Below, one piece after another: positions 34,729 to 46,700 of a stretch of 64,000 bases of DNA. Made by a program: the position numbers and the translations under genes. The notes below the pieces were generated by a model that saw only the letters and a program-made list of their open reading frames with translations, ran no database searches and was not told the origin of the DNA. This stretch comes from Cyanophora paradoxa (taxonomy: Eukaryota > Glaucocystophyceae > Cyanophorales > Cyanophoraceae): positions 279,235 through 343,234 of the forward strand of contig QPMI01000029.1 in the NCBI GenBank assembly GCA_004431415.1. Direction: 5' to 3'. Position 1 is the stretch's first letter; each line of letters opens with the position of its first letter.

Positions 34729-36741
34729 TCACTTGGTCTTGAGGAGCGCCTCGACGGCGTCGACGAGCTCCGAGGAGCCGAAGTAGAACGGCGTCCGCTG
34801 GTTGATGTCCTTGGGCTGCGATTTCGAATTCGAATTCAAATTAGCGAAGAGCGGCGGACGGCGGGCGGCGGGCGCAGAGCGGGGTTGCGCGGCCTGCCTT
34901 CACGTCGAGAACGCGCTCGGTGCCGGTGCTGGCCTTGCCGCCAGCCTGCTCGACCAGGAAAGCTGCAGGCGCGCTCAGGTCAGCTCCGCAAGACGTCGAC
35001 GCCTGGCCCAGTCCCTGGGCAGGCGCGGGGGCGCGGCGCGCGCACCGATGGGCGCGGCTTCGCAGAGGTAATGAACGGTGCCCGACGGGTGGGTCTTGGT
35101 GGGGGGGAAGGCGCTGCGCGCGGAACGCTCAAGCGGAGCGCAAACACATCAAATCGTTTTTGAACTTTTGAAAAGTGGCTCGCCTGAAGCCGCCGCAGGA
35201 GAGATGGTGGTGAACGTCGTTCACCAGGTTGCTGCGGGGGTGGGGGCAAGATCAGCAAGTGAGAAAGGGGGGAGGAAGGAAAGGGGCGCCGGCGGGAGTC
35301 GAACCCGGAGTACTGGACGGAGAGCTCCTTCTGCGTGATGTAGTCCACGATCTTCTTGCCCTTGTCGTCCATCTCGGCGGTCTGGACAAGGGTGAGGTCA
35401 GGGCGACAAAGAAAGGAAGAGAGGAAGACGGAAAGAAAGGAATCAAATTCAAAAAGAGCGCGCCTCCTGCTTGTTGATGAAGGTGAAGCGGTTGCTGGCC
35501 GGGATCTTGAGAGGCTCGTCAGACGCCAGGAAGTACTCCTGAGCGGCGAACGGAGTTCGTCAACGAGGGGGGGGGGACGCGGCGGGAGGGGGGTGCGTGA
35601 TCATTGAGAAGAAAGAAACAATAAGAAGAAACAGTGAATAATAAGAAGCTCGCCTTGATGTTGGGGTCCATGCGGAAGGAGTAGGTGCCGTGGCCCACCG
35701 TGTACGTCAGGACTGTGCTGTTCCCGTACAGCACGTACCCGGCCGCGACCTGAGGCGAGAAAAGAAGAAATCTAAGCGAGCGAGAAGAAGAAATCCGGGC
35801 CGGGCCGGGAAAGGGGCGGGGCGGGGGCGGGGCGGGGCGGAGCGGACCTGCTCTGAGCCCTTGCGCAGCAAGTCGGAGAGCGCGCCCTTGGAGGCGGGGA
35901 GCGAGGTGCGCTTGAACACGGCGAAGATCGTCCCGCCGATCGAGTGCTCAGGGAAGGTGGGGTCCCGCTCCAGAGGCGCGCACGTCAGCGCTGCGCAACG
36001 GGCCCGCCACTCGCTCCCGGCTGCCTTCGAGGCCCGCGGGGCGCGGGGCGCGGGGCGCGGGGCGCTGGGCGCTGGGCGCCGCTCGCGGGCGGACCGTAGC
36101 TGCCGAACGGAACGTTGTCGGGCATCGCCAGCAGCTCGTCGGCCGTGTTACTGCGGGGCGGGCGCGCGGGTCGGCAGGCGGGATGCGGCGCGCAGGTCGC
36201 GGCGGGTGCACCTGAGCATCGCGCAGAGGTAGCCATCGTGGTACAGCGACTTGAAGCTGCGCGAGGCGTGAGCGGCGGGCGGGGAGCCGGCCGGCGCGGG
36301 CGGCGCGCACAGGATGCGCGTCGCAGCCTCGGCGTCGAACTCCTTGCTCTTCGACGCGCGGAGCGTTGCCTGCGGGCCAAGCTTCGGGGAGAGGATTTCG
36401 TTCTGGATGTCGCCATTGCCAGTGGAGTCGGGGATGCCAGATCGCCGCAGGCCCGAGTCGATGAGCCGGGTCGCTGACGAGATGTCGACGAGCAGCCTGA
36501 CGAGCTCGCCTGTGTAATCTACGAATGATCTGACGTGAGCACGGCGCTGGCGCCGCCGGCAAGCCGCCTAGGCCAGTACGCCACCGCGCGCGCATCCGTC
36601 CGGGGCGGCACACGGCAGCGCGCGCAGCGCGCATCGAGCATCGTTAGACCGCAGCGTACCTGTGGGGTGCAGACTGAGGATGTTCCGGCAGTGCGCCGGG
36701 AAGGACTTTGTCGTCTGGTCAGCGAAGGCGGTGTGCGGCAT
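34729..36741 (-). CDS. class I FBPase-family protein lacking catalytic residues
   Basis: Twelve exons join without a frame break to 349 codons: 36660-36741, 36311-36518, 36212-36256, 36095-36150, 35848-35990, 35654-35749, 35464-35538, 35305-35381, 35184-35231, 35046-35113, 34898-34962 and 34729-34815. Family features: [73 protein letters not shown] and [17 protein letters not shown]. The family's usual length is about 340. The metal-binding SEE(D/E) segment reads SNTADEL, and DPLDGSSN is replaced by [12 protein letters not shown]. The phosphate-contacting Arg after VxDVH is His, and the Lys of GKLRLLYE is Thr, while that Glu remains. A non-catalytic role is inferred. There is no transit peptide. 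Four introns use GC donors (left ends of exons at 35654, 35464, 35184 and 34898). Confidence 0.88.
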
Positions 36742-36913
36742 TTCTGCATGCGGTCGGTAAGCATAGATTGAGCCTTTGGAGCAGAACGCGGCCGAAGCGG
36801 CCGCACCGGAAGCTGGCAGCGAACTCAGCGAACGCCGTACCCCGCCAAGAGCAAGCCCGCCGAGCCGAGCTCAACCAGCGGGCTTCTCGTGGCACGCAGA
36901 ACGCCATCGGCGC

Positions 36914-38611
36914 GATGGTAATGCCAAGTTGCCTTAGCTGCGTAATCTGCGGCGAGAAAAGCGCCGTCGACGATGCCAAGACAGACCGCTCGAAGTCGCT
37001 GGACAAGGTAGTCTCCTCGCGCACAGGTGTGGCCTCTGCGACCCCACTCGCCATCCGCCGCACCGCGAGAGTCCGCCGCAAAAAACGCCAAGCTAGGAGC
37101 TCCGAGCTAGCCCGCAGTCCGCCGAACCATCTCGCCCTGAGGTTTGCTTTCCCCCTGCAGAGTCGACAACGGGCCGGAGCTCGACGCCGCGCTCGTCGAG
37201 CCGAATTGTGAGCGGCGAGGAGCAAGGTCTGCTGGATTTGATCAACACCATGACGGAGCCCGAGCTCGAAGCTCGCGGCGAGGAACTGCTTTACCTATGC
37301 ACGCTCAAGAACTACGAGAGAGGTCGGCGTGCAGCTCGTTTTGCTCACCTTGCCGCCACCGACGCCGAGCGGCAGCCGCCGACAAGCTGCTGGATTCCAA
37401 GGCGGTGCAGAAGTCGCTGCTGGATACGCAGTGCGAAGAGCCCACAGATTACGGTCCGCCGCGATGGCCCCCGCGTCCCGCGCGCTGCGGCCCTGCTGAC
37501 CGGGAAGCGGCCGCAGACATCGTTCGCGCGGCGGTCGGCTCTGCGATGCAGTGCCTGCTGAAGCGGCTCTTTGAGATGGGCATCCCCTGCCGCGACCGGC
37601 ACTGGTCCGCAGCGATTCCCCACCCGCCCGTCCCTGGCGCGTCCCGCCGCCCCCCGGAGCGCTGAGGCGGGCGGCAGGTCCTCGGCGGCGCTGGCGGGCA
37701 ACGAGGAGGGCGTCCGGGCGCTCCTGGCGATTCCGAAGCTCACTCCGCCGCCCCTGCTGCTCCACGACGCCTGCCGGGGGGGCAAGTGGGCCGTCGCTCG
37801 CATCCTCGTCGACGAGCCGCGCCTCCGGGGGTACATCAACGCGCAGGACGAGGCGGGCAACACAGCGCTCCACCACGCGGTGAGCTGTCTATACGTAGCT
37901 CGCGCCGGCGATCCCTCGACCCCCCATCGAAGCCAAGCCGACGCGGCGCCTGCGCAGGTTTCGGCGCAGGCGCTCTCCGTCGTTCGGCTGCTCATGGACC
38001 GCGGCGCCCTGGCCAACGTTGCCAACGCCGAGGGCCGGACCGCCCTTCACGCCGCGCTGGCCCAGCGGCCCGTCTGCTTCCCCCTCGCCGAGTTCCTCAT
38101 CTGCCGGGGCGCCCCCGCCGACGTCCGCACGGCCCGTGGCTGGTCCGCCCTTCACGAGCTCGTCTACAGCCCGGAGACCCCGGCCGCCATCGCCCCCGAG
38201 TCCTCTTCCGGCCCGCGCCGCTCCTCGGCAGCGGCGCACGCCCTGTCGGACAAGCAGATGGCCCTTCTGACCCTGGAGCTGCTGGAGCGTGGCGCCCCGA
38301 CGGACCTCCTGACCGACGGCTCCTCCTCGGACAGCCCCCGGCGGCCGCCCTCGCCCTCCTCCCACACTTCGGAGGCGCCCTCGCTCGCCTCCGGGTCCTC
38401 CTCGGTCCCGCCCCTCGTCAAGGCCGGCGGCGGCTCGGGCTCCGGCTCCGGCTCCGGCGCCAGCGACAACGCGGCTTATCTGTACAAGCTGCTGGATCGG
38501 TCGCCTTACAAGGACGTGATAAGCAAGATCCTGCGGAAGCGCGACGGCGGGGCCTCCACAGCCTCCGGGTCCTCCATCAGGGACAGCCTCCCCGCGTCGT
38601 CGTCCAAGTAG
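36914..38611 (+). CDS. ankyrin-repeat protein
   Basis: A tentative first exon, 36914-37006, encodes a Cys-rich piece (CLSCVICGEKSAVDD). Exon 37161-37322 reads MTEPELEARGEELLYLCTL (ATG 37250 is an alternative start). Later exons give ADKLLDSKAVQKSLLDTQ and DIVRAAVGSAMQCLLKRLF (from about 37516), then an open stretch from about 37665. Ankyrin repeats include INAQDEAGNTALHHAV, VANAEGRTALHAALAQRP and RTARGWSALHELVYS. A Ser/Gly-rich linker precedes the last conserved-looking segment YLYKLLDRSPYKDVISKIL and a TAG at 38609. Ankyrins point to a protein-binding role. No catalytic domain is seen. It is divergent from the FBPase-like gene, with only about 170 bp between starts. Confidence 0.75.
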
Positions 38612-38994
38612 TGGGGGGCCCCGGGGCCCTCGTAGTACCTTGCAGGGCCTGCAGCGCTAGCCCAGCAGCAAACCGGATTAGCAGCCCAAGTTTACAGTAG
38701 CCCAACCCGCGCGCGCAAGTAGAAAACCCGTCGGGCCTTCGATCGATCGCCCCTCTGCTAGCTGTTGCCTTTTGAATTTTGCCGTCCTCTCCAGAACAAT
38801 TATAAGCGTGAAATCGAAGATTAGGATTGCCGCCCTGAGTCGCTTGTATTCGAAGATTAGGATTGCCGCCCTGAGTCGCTTGTAATCCGGGATCCGATCC
38901 CATGGTGCCCGTGGTGTGGTACGCATAGAGGAATACATGGGCAACAAGGAACCTACACTAGCGCTGTAGCTAAGCTCAAAATTAGCCTGGTTAA

Positions 38995-39929
38995 CTACTT
39001 CAAGGACTGCAGGAAGATACTCTCGTCGTCCACCTTTCCTGCGGGCGGGAACTGCGCATGCGCGGGGTTCGAAAGCATGAGAGCGAGCGGCGGGGAGGGG
39101 GCGGGGGCGAGGCCGCGGCGCGCACCGTGCCCGCGGTCTCGTTGAATTGATCGTCGCCCACATCCTCCTGGTCGTCCCGCCCTTCGCTGCTCGCCGCGAT
39201 CGGCCCAGACGTCGGGAGGTGCTTCTTGAGATCGCCGTAGATGCTCGCCGACGTCTTCGTTGGCTTGTCGAAGATGCTGGGCGGCGTACGCGTCAAGGAC
39301 AAATCGATGATACGAGAGTACAGTGCAGGGACGCTCAAAGGCACGCGCTAGTGTGCCAGGGACTTCGCCGTTGTTCCGAGGGACGGGCCTGAACGGCGCA
39401 CCTGAACGACTTGCTCGGCGGAGCCGCCCACGCCTTGCGCTCCTTGTCTAGCAGCTGCAGGGCGATTAGCGACGACGCAGATGCTTCCGGCGAGGCTCAT
39501 ATGTGGCAATGTGGTGCGGCAGGCGCCGGGAGCTCATGGAGCGAGCGCACCTTATTGTCGACGTCCTCTACGTGTTTCTTGAGCTCAGCCCGGGCGGCTC
39601 GGGGGTCGAATATGGTCTCTCCGTCGTCGTCATCGTCGTCCTCTATCGTCGGTGGTTTTACTGCCTTTTTCATGTGGAACTGCGCTTTGGCCTGGCCGCT
39701 GCTCGTCTACGCTTCAACTACTTTGCGACGGAAAGGGGTACAGGTGTATCACACAAAACCTGGCCATGCCAGCAACCGAGAGGAGCATACTGGAGGCGGT
39801 GATGCAAGTGCGAGCCGACAGGAGACTCAGCCCCGCCGAGCTTTCGGCCCAGGTGCGACTTTGGTGGCGGAGCTTCCTGGTTTAGCTGTGCCGATACTAC
39901 CACCGCTGGGGCGCTAGCTGCATCCATTC
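38995..39929 (-). CDS. small charged protein, unrecognised, spliced
   Basis: Exon-like pieces from the right: MDAASAPAVVVSAQLNQEA (ATG 39929), HMKKAVKPPTIEDDDDDG continuing to ELKKHVEDVDNK (about 39555-39665), ALQLLDKERKAWAAPPSKSF (about 39410-39465), LTRTPPSIFDKPTKTSAS with DLKKHLPTSGPIAASSEG (about 39128-39330), and a last exon ending KVDDESIFLQSLK with TAG at 38995. Two similar DLKKH/ELKKH helices and acidic runs suggest a flexible protein-binding factor. No family recognised. Start and junctions are tentative. Confidence 0.5.
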
Positions 39930-40055
39930 GGGCCGGTGGCGTGGTCAGAAACCTGCATCCCACGCGCCGCCGTGGCCGCGGGTCGGGCCGCTGCTCTGTT
40001 TAGCTGCGGTTGCACCTGTGCCCAAACGCCGAACCGGAGACCGCGCGAGTCACAG

Positions 40056-43000
40056 ATGCATCCATTTAGCTTAGCTATGGTCCCTGCGCAGCGCACAGCG
40101 CTCACCGCGGGGTCGCAGCGTCGGGCGAAGGAATTCCGGCCGGAGGCGCCTGGGCCCGCGGCACGCGCGAGCCCAGAGCCGCCCGCGCACGCGGAGGACC
40201 GCGGCACGCCGCCGCGGGCGGCGGCGCTCTCTCCCCTGCCGCCTCCCTCGCCCTCGGGCCGCGGCCTGAGCGCGACCCCGTCCGCCCCCGCGCTGCTCGC
40301 CTCCAGCAGCAGCGCGGGCGGGGCGGAGCTGGGGCTGGGCCTGGCGCGCCCGGCCTCGGCCTCGGGCGTGCTGTCTCGCCCGTCGACTGCGGGCCGGACG
40401 CTGGGCTCGCTGCGGAGCGCGGCGGCCGAGGCGGTCATCCAGCCCGTGGCCGCGAGCCACTCGATGACTCTGGACCTGCACCGGCGCCTCTCCAAAGAGA
40501 ACCGGAAGCTGACGCAGCAGTTCGCGGCGGCGATCGCCGAGCTCCAGCAGCTTCGGGACGCGCGCGCCGCCCTCGCCTCGCGGCTTCAGGCCTCTGAGGA
40601 GGAGCTGCGCGCCACGCGGGACACCCTGAGGGACTCCGAGGAGGCCGGGCGCCGCGCCGCCTCCGTCCGCGCCGCCGTCGCAGACATCAGCCGGGCCCTG
40701 GCCCGCAGGGCGCGCCGCCCGCTCTTCCCGCTTCCCGCCTTCCTGTCTTGCTGGCTTACTTACTTGCGCGCGGCGCCAGAGGGGGGACGGGGGAGGGGGT
40801 GAGAAGTTCGGCCCGTCCTCCGCCGAGAGACTGTGCGCCCGCGCCGCTCCGCCGCTCCGCCTCCGGCGCCTCACCTGAGCGGCCGCGCGCGCAGCATCGA
40901 CGCCGTCAAGGAGGGAAGCCTCGAAGACCTGCTGGTAACCCCCTTCCTCGCTCTCTTCCCCCCCCCCCTCACCTCGCCTCACCTGAGCGGCCGCGCGCAG
41001 GACCTGCTGGGAGAGGGGGCCCACCCCGACGCCCACGGATTCGTGCGCACCGCGTACCCCCCTGCGCCTACGTCCCCCCTCCGGACAAGCGGTACCCCAG
41101 AACCACAAGACGGCGCTGCACGCCGCGGCGCGGGAGGGCCGCGTGACGCTGGCGGTGGCGCTCATCCACGCGGGGGCGGCCGTCAACTCCGTGGACGGCA
41201 ATTCGCGTACCCCCTTCGACGAGGCCTCGCGCAACCGGCACCCGCTGGCGGCGCGCGTGCTGCAGGACTATGGCGGCGCGGCCTTCGTGGACCTCGAGAA
41301 GGAGGCGATCCAGAGCGGGGGGCGCCTCCGCGTCGAGAGCGGGCCCGTCGAACAGGTCAGCGGGGTACAGGCGCAAAGAGCGCGAGCGGCCTAAGCGCGG
41401 ACGGACCGCGGCTCGAAAGCGTGCCCAACCTCACCTGAGGTCGCTCCGGCAGATCCACGCGGCGGCCCACTCGAACGAGCCGGACCGCATCCGGGTACGC
41501 CGATCCGCCCACTCCCCCCCCCCCCCCCCCCCCCTCCCTTCTTGAGGCGTCGGCGCAGCAACTCGTGGACGCGGGGGTTGACGCCAGCGCCCCGGACCTC
41601 GACCGATGCACCCGTGCGCGTACCCCCCCCCCCCCCCTCTTTAAGAGCTGACTTTGCTCGCCCCGCGCAGCGCTGCACCGGGCGGCGGCGGCGGGTCACG
41701 TCGAGGCGCGTGCTGAGAGCCTAAAGTCTAATAAGAGTCTATAATATTCTCTATTCGATTCTAATAGGGTTCCTGGGCAGGCGGTGGACATCCTGCTGCG
41801 CCTCAACGCGGCGGTGAACGCGGCGGACGGGGCCAACCAGACGCCCCTGGGGGCCGCCCTGGCCGCCGGGCACGCCGACGTCGCAAAGCTGCTCAAGGCC
41901 CGCGGGGCCCGCACCTTCGAGGAGCTAAACAGGGTACCCCCCTCCTCTGAGCTTTTTTCTGAGGTTTCTAATGAGAAGCTTCCTCTTCTGTGCAGGGGTC
42001 GATCCGGCGCGCCGGCGCGCGCACGCCGACCGCGTCGGCGCCCGCCTCTGCAGTGGATACCCCCGGCGGGCTCTTCGCCCCCACGCCCTCGGCGCAGCCG
42101 CCGACGCCCTCGGGCGATCCTTCCTCGTCGGAGGGGGACGCCGGCGGCGGCGGCGCGCGGCGGAGGCCGGAGGAGCTCACGGTCGAGATCCCGACGCCGG
42201 CGGTGCGTTTCTGCAGTCGAATTGAGCCGCGCTAGCACTCCATGTTTTATCGACGTGGCCTCTTTAGCTACTTCCATAAACTGCTTTCGAAGCCCGGCCT
42301 AAGCCGGCGGTGCGTGTGTGCGGCCAATCGGGGCCTAGTTCATAGGCCGGACTCCGTGTTCTATCGAGATGGCCCCTTTACTGCATTCGAAGCCTTTACC
42401 TGGCCTAGCTGATCGTCGACATCGCCCCCGCCCCCCGCAGGCGAGCGCGGCGGGCCCCGTACGGCGCGGCTCGGTCGACATTTCGGCGGACGAGGCGGCG
42501 GCGGGGGACGCGCTGTGCCGCGCGGCGGCCGACGGCGACGCGGCGCGGCTGCTCGAGCTGCTCGGGCGCGGCGCCAGCCCGGACGCCTGCAACTACGACG
42601 TCCGCACCGGTCCGTGCGGGCGGGGCCCGCGGCTAAGGCTGATCATGAACTGCTACAAAGCCGAGCTAGACCGACGCCTGCAACTAGGACGTCCATCGGA
42701 TCTAATGTAATCTAAGCTAACCGATCTCATCCAATCTAATGTAATCTTATCGAAACGCCTAGAAAATCTAACGAATCTATTGTAATCCGAGCTAAGCTAA
42801 GCTAAGCCGAGCCGAGCCAAGCTGATGCGCCTCGCTTCGCTTCGCCTCGCCTCGCCTCGCGTCGCAGCGCTGCACGCGGCGGCGGCGGATGGTCTAATCT
42901 AGGATCTAATCCAAGCTAATCTAATGTAATCTAAACTAATCGAAGCCAAGCTAACTACTAAGCTGCCGGAGCGCGCCTCCCCTAATGTACTAGCAGCACG

Positions 43001-43673
43001 AACGAGCTGACGCGCCTCGCCTCGCTTCGCAGCGCTGCACGTGGCGGCGCCCTAATCTAGTCTAATCTGCTCTAATCCAATCTAATGTAATCCAACAGCC
43101 TATTTAATCTAGTACGAAGCCGAGCCGAGCTGACGGGCGCGCCTCGCCCCGCTTCGCTTCGCAGCGCTGCACGTGGCGGCGGCGGAGGGGCAGCTGGAGG
43201 CGCTGCACGCGCTCCTCGACGCCGGCGCCGACCCCAACATCCTCGACCGGCCCGCCCCGCCCCCGCCCGCCCCACTCTTAGCAAGCTGAACTCTTAGCAT
43301 CCTCGACCGGCCCGCCCCGCCCCGCCCCGCCCCGCCCCGCCCCGCCGCCCTTTAACTTTAGCTTAACTCTCAAGCTCGACTCTTGCCCCGCCCCGCCCCG
43401 CCCCCGCCCGCTTCGCCCCGCCCGGCCTTTAACGTTAGCTTAACTTTCAAACTTAACTCTTAGAATCCTCGACCGGCCCGCCCCGCCCCGCCCCGCCCCG
43501 CCCCGCCCGCCCTCCTTTAAACTTTAGCTTTACTCTCAAGCTCGACTCTTAGAATCCTCGATCGGCCCGCCCCGCCCCGCCCCCGCCCCGCCGGCCTCAG
43601 AGCGAACCCTTGAATTAGCTCCGGGTTCCTTAGCTTCGCCAACCTTAACGTCAATTTAAGCTCCGCGGGCCCG

Positions 43674-43705
<32 letters not shown>

Positions 43706-46700
43706 ACCTCCCCGCTCGCCCCGCCCCGCCCCGCCCCGCCCCTGCTCCTCCTCACGGGCCGGGCAGGTGGGACCGCTTAGCTCTTAGGCTTAGCTCTTAG
43801 GCTAGATCTCAAGCTTGACTCTCGGGGCAGGTGGGACCGGACGGCGCTGGACGAGGCGGCGCACGCGCAGCAGGAGGAGGCCGCCCGCGCCCTCCGCTCC
43901 CGGTGCCCCCCCGCCCCGCACGGACCCCCTTGAAGTTCCTAGAGGCGCCCCGCGCCGCTCCCGGCCCGCCGCTCCTGGCCCCGGCCGCTCGCTTGAAGCT
44001 TCTTCCGAGAGGACATGGAAGATAGAAGATGGCAGATAGAAGATAGAAAGGCGTTGAGCGCCCATGATAGACATCTAGGTCCGCACGGTTCTTAGGGGCG
44101 GCGCCTGACCTGGGGCGTCGGGCGGGCGGCAGGGGCGGCAAGACCGGCGCCGAGTTCCTCAAGAAGCCGGGTACGCACTTCGCTCCTGGCCGGCCAGCCG
44201 GGCGGGCGGCCGGGCGGCTATGGCTGAGGGCTGACGGCTCTCGCTCCTCCTCCTCCGCCCCGCGCACGCGCTGTTTCATTATCCAAACCAATAGCCGTCT
44301 AATAGTATCCAATAAAGCTATCTAATAACTAATAAAGGTTTTTGAACAAGGCTATCTAACAACCGTGTAATAATCCGCGCCGCAGCGGCGACGCCGGCGA
44401 TGGCGGGGGTGGCGGCGGCCGGCTTCGTGGGGAAGCTCAAGGAGGGGGCCAACGCGCGCCGCCTCAACGAGCGCACCGACGTCTTCGTCGAGGCGTTCCT
44501 GGACGGTACACGCCTTTTTAGTGTTTCTTTCGTGTTTCTGAGCATGATAAGCGATGCCATGCAGCGATCGCGGGGGGCGGCCCGGACGTGAGGCAGGCTG
44601 GCCTCGGGGGCGGCGGCCCGCGGACGGCTTCGTCTGCGGCGGCGCCGGCGCCGCCGCCGGAACCCAAAGAGGCGGCGGCGGCGGCGCAGGAGGCGCTGCA
44701 GCGGCAGATCGAGGGGGGCGTGGGCGAGCGGCCCGTCGCGACGCTCGCGGAGCGCCTGGGCATACTCTTCCGAGAGGTAAGACAGCCTGAGGCCAGGCTC
44801 TGCTGAAGGTGGCTGCCGAGAGATAGCCTAAGACGTGGCTTTAGGCTTTAGGCTAAGGCGGCTTAGGTGTGGCGTCCTAGAGACACCGCCCGCTTCCGCG
44901 GGCGCGCCTAGTGCTCCCCATGGCCACTGCACCTAAAAGCTCTTGCGCCAGGTCGAGGCGGCGGCGGCGGCGGCGGACGCGCGGGCCTTCGCGGAGAGAG
45001 TCGAGGCGGGCCTCCGCTCCCTCCTCGTCGCCGAGTCGGTCACCCTCTTCCTCGCCGCCGTCGGGCGGCAGTCCTTCTGCGCCAAGCACTCCGCCCCCGA
45101 GCAGGCCTCCATCATGGCGCGCCCCAGCTTTCTTTCTTAATTAAGTTTGATCTAAGATTCGCGAAGTCTTTCGTCCTAAGACCTCATGTTTGAGCTAAGA
45201 TTTGCTAAGCTTTTCTCCCCAAGACATTCTTTTCTTTCTTTCCATCATCCAAGATTCATCCTAATTTCAAAATTCATCTTCTCACGCGCGTCGAGCAGGT
45301 GCCGCTGGGGAAGGGCATCGTGGGCTCCGTGGCGCAGGCCGGCGGCCTCGCCCACCCGGAGCGCGTCGAGGGGGACCCCCGCTACTCCCCCGACTTCGAC
45401 GACTACGCCGGGTACGCGGTTTTAGGGGGGGGGGGTGAAGTGGAAGGGGAGGGGAGGGGGGGGGTGGGGGGTGATAGGCGGCGATAGCGGTAGACGAAGA
45501 CTGCGAGGATGTATAAGATAACTGGAGCCCACTAATTATAAGATTGTATAAGACGAAGTGGGGCCCTCGGCCACTTCCATCGGTCTGATTGAAATAGGGG
45601 AGAGGCGCACGCGATGCGTAGCTGTGGGGGCACAGGTCGGTCGCTTAATAAGCTTAGAGAAAGGTGGCGCAGGAAGCTAATCAGCTTAGGGAATAAGCTT
45701 AATAAGCCGTCTGGCTGACACGTCCGGCTCGGTTCGATTCGGCGGCGCAGGGGCAAGCGGCGGGCGCACACGATGCTCTGCTGCGCGATCACGGTCCCGG
45801 CGTCGGCGGCGAGGGAGGGCGGGGCCGACCGCGAGGGTGGAGTGGAGGGAGGACAGCAGGGGGGCTCCGGCAAGGCCGAGGGCGGCGGCTCCGAGGGCGT
45901 GCTGGGGAACGCGGTGGAGGCGGTCGTTCGGGTTCTGAACAAGCGGGGCGGGCGCAACGCGGCCTTCTCCAAGGCGGACGCCTCGCTCCTCTCGTCGGCG
46001 TGCCGGCTGCTGGGACCGCTGCTGGCCAGGCTCCTGCGCCTCGCGGCCGCCCACGAGGCGACCGCCGCCGCCTGGCGGACCTTCGACGTCGCATCGCAGT
46101 GCCAGCTGTACCCCCGCTCCGCATTCGAGGCCCTCGGTACCCCCCCCATTCCCCGCTAGCTTGACTAGCTTCAAGCTTCGAGGGGCTCGGTGCTTCCAGC
46201 TAGCTAGCTTGCTAGCTAGCTCTCATCCCCCTCCCCAATCCCCCCCCCCCTCATTCCCCCCCTCATCATCCCCCCATCAGAGCGGTTCATGGGGCGGCGG
46301 CTGCGGGGCGTGCTGCAGTGCGACCGGCTGCTGCTGCTGCTCGCGGACACGACGGAGCGCGAGCTCGTCTCCCGCCTCTACGACGTCTTCGGCCGCCGCC
46401 AGGTTTCCGAGAGATTGTTTCTCTTTATAGAACTCTTGGCCAGTCTTATCAGACTATAAGACTTAAGAAGACTATTCTCCCGCCTCGGCCGCCGCCAGGC
46501 CCGCCGCACTCCTAGCCCGGCTCGCCCCAGCTCTAGCCCGCCGCCCCTCTCCTTCTCCTCCTCCTCCATCTTCCTCCTTCTCACCCGCGCGCGCGCCGCA
46601 GACGGCGGGGGCGGCGCCGCCGTCGCTGGACCTGGCGGGGCGCATCGTGGGGCGCGTCTACTCCTCGGGCGTCGAGGTCGCCGTCCACGACGCCGCCACC

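Noticed and set aside
36519-37225. Minus-strand frame 36719-37225 as a 5' extension of the FBPase-like gene
   Set aside because: The exon beginning at ATG 36741 joins the next exon in phase and gives a family-typical length. The longer frame has no homology.
37571-38611. A single-exon start near 37571 for the ankyrin protein
   Set aside because: Upstream phase-compatible exons (37161-37322 and following) extend the protein, so the internal Met is unlikely to be the start.
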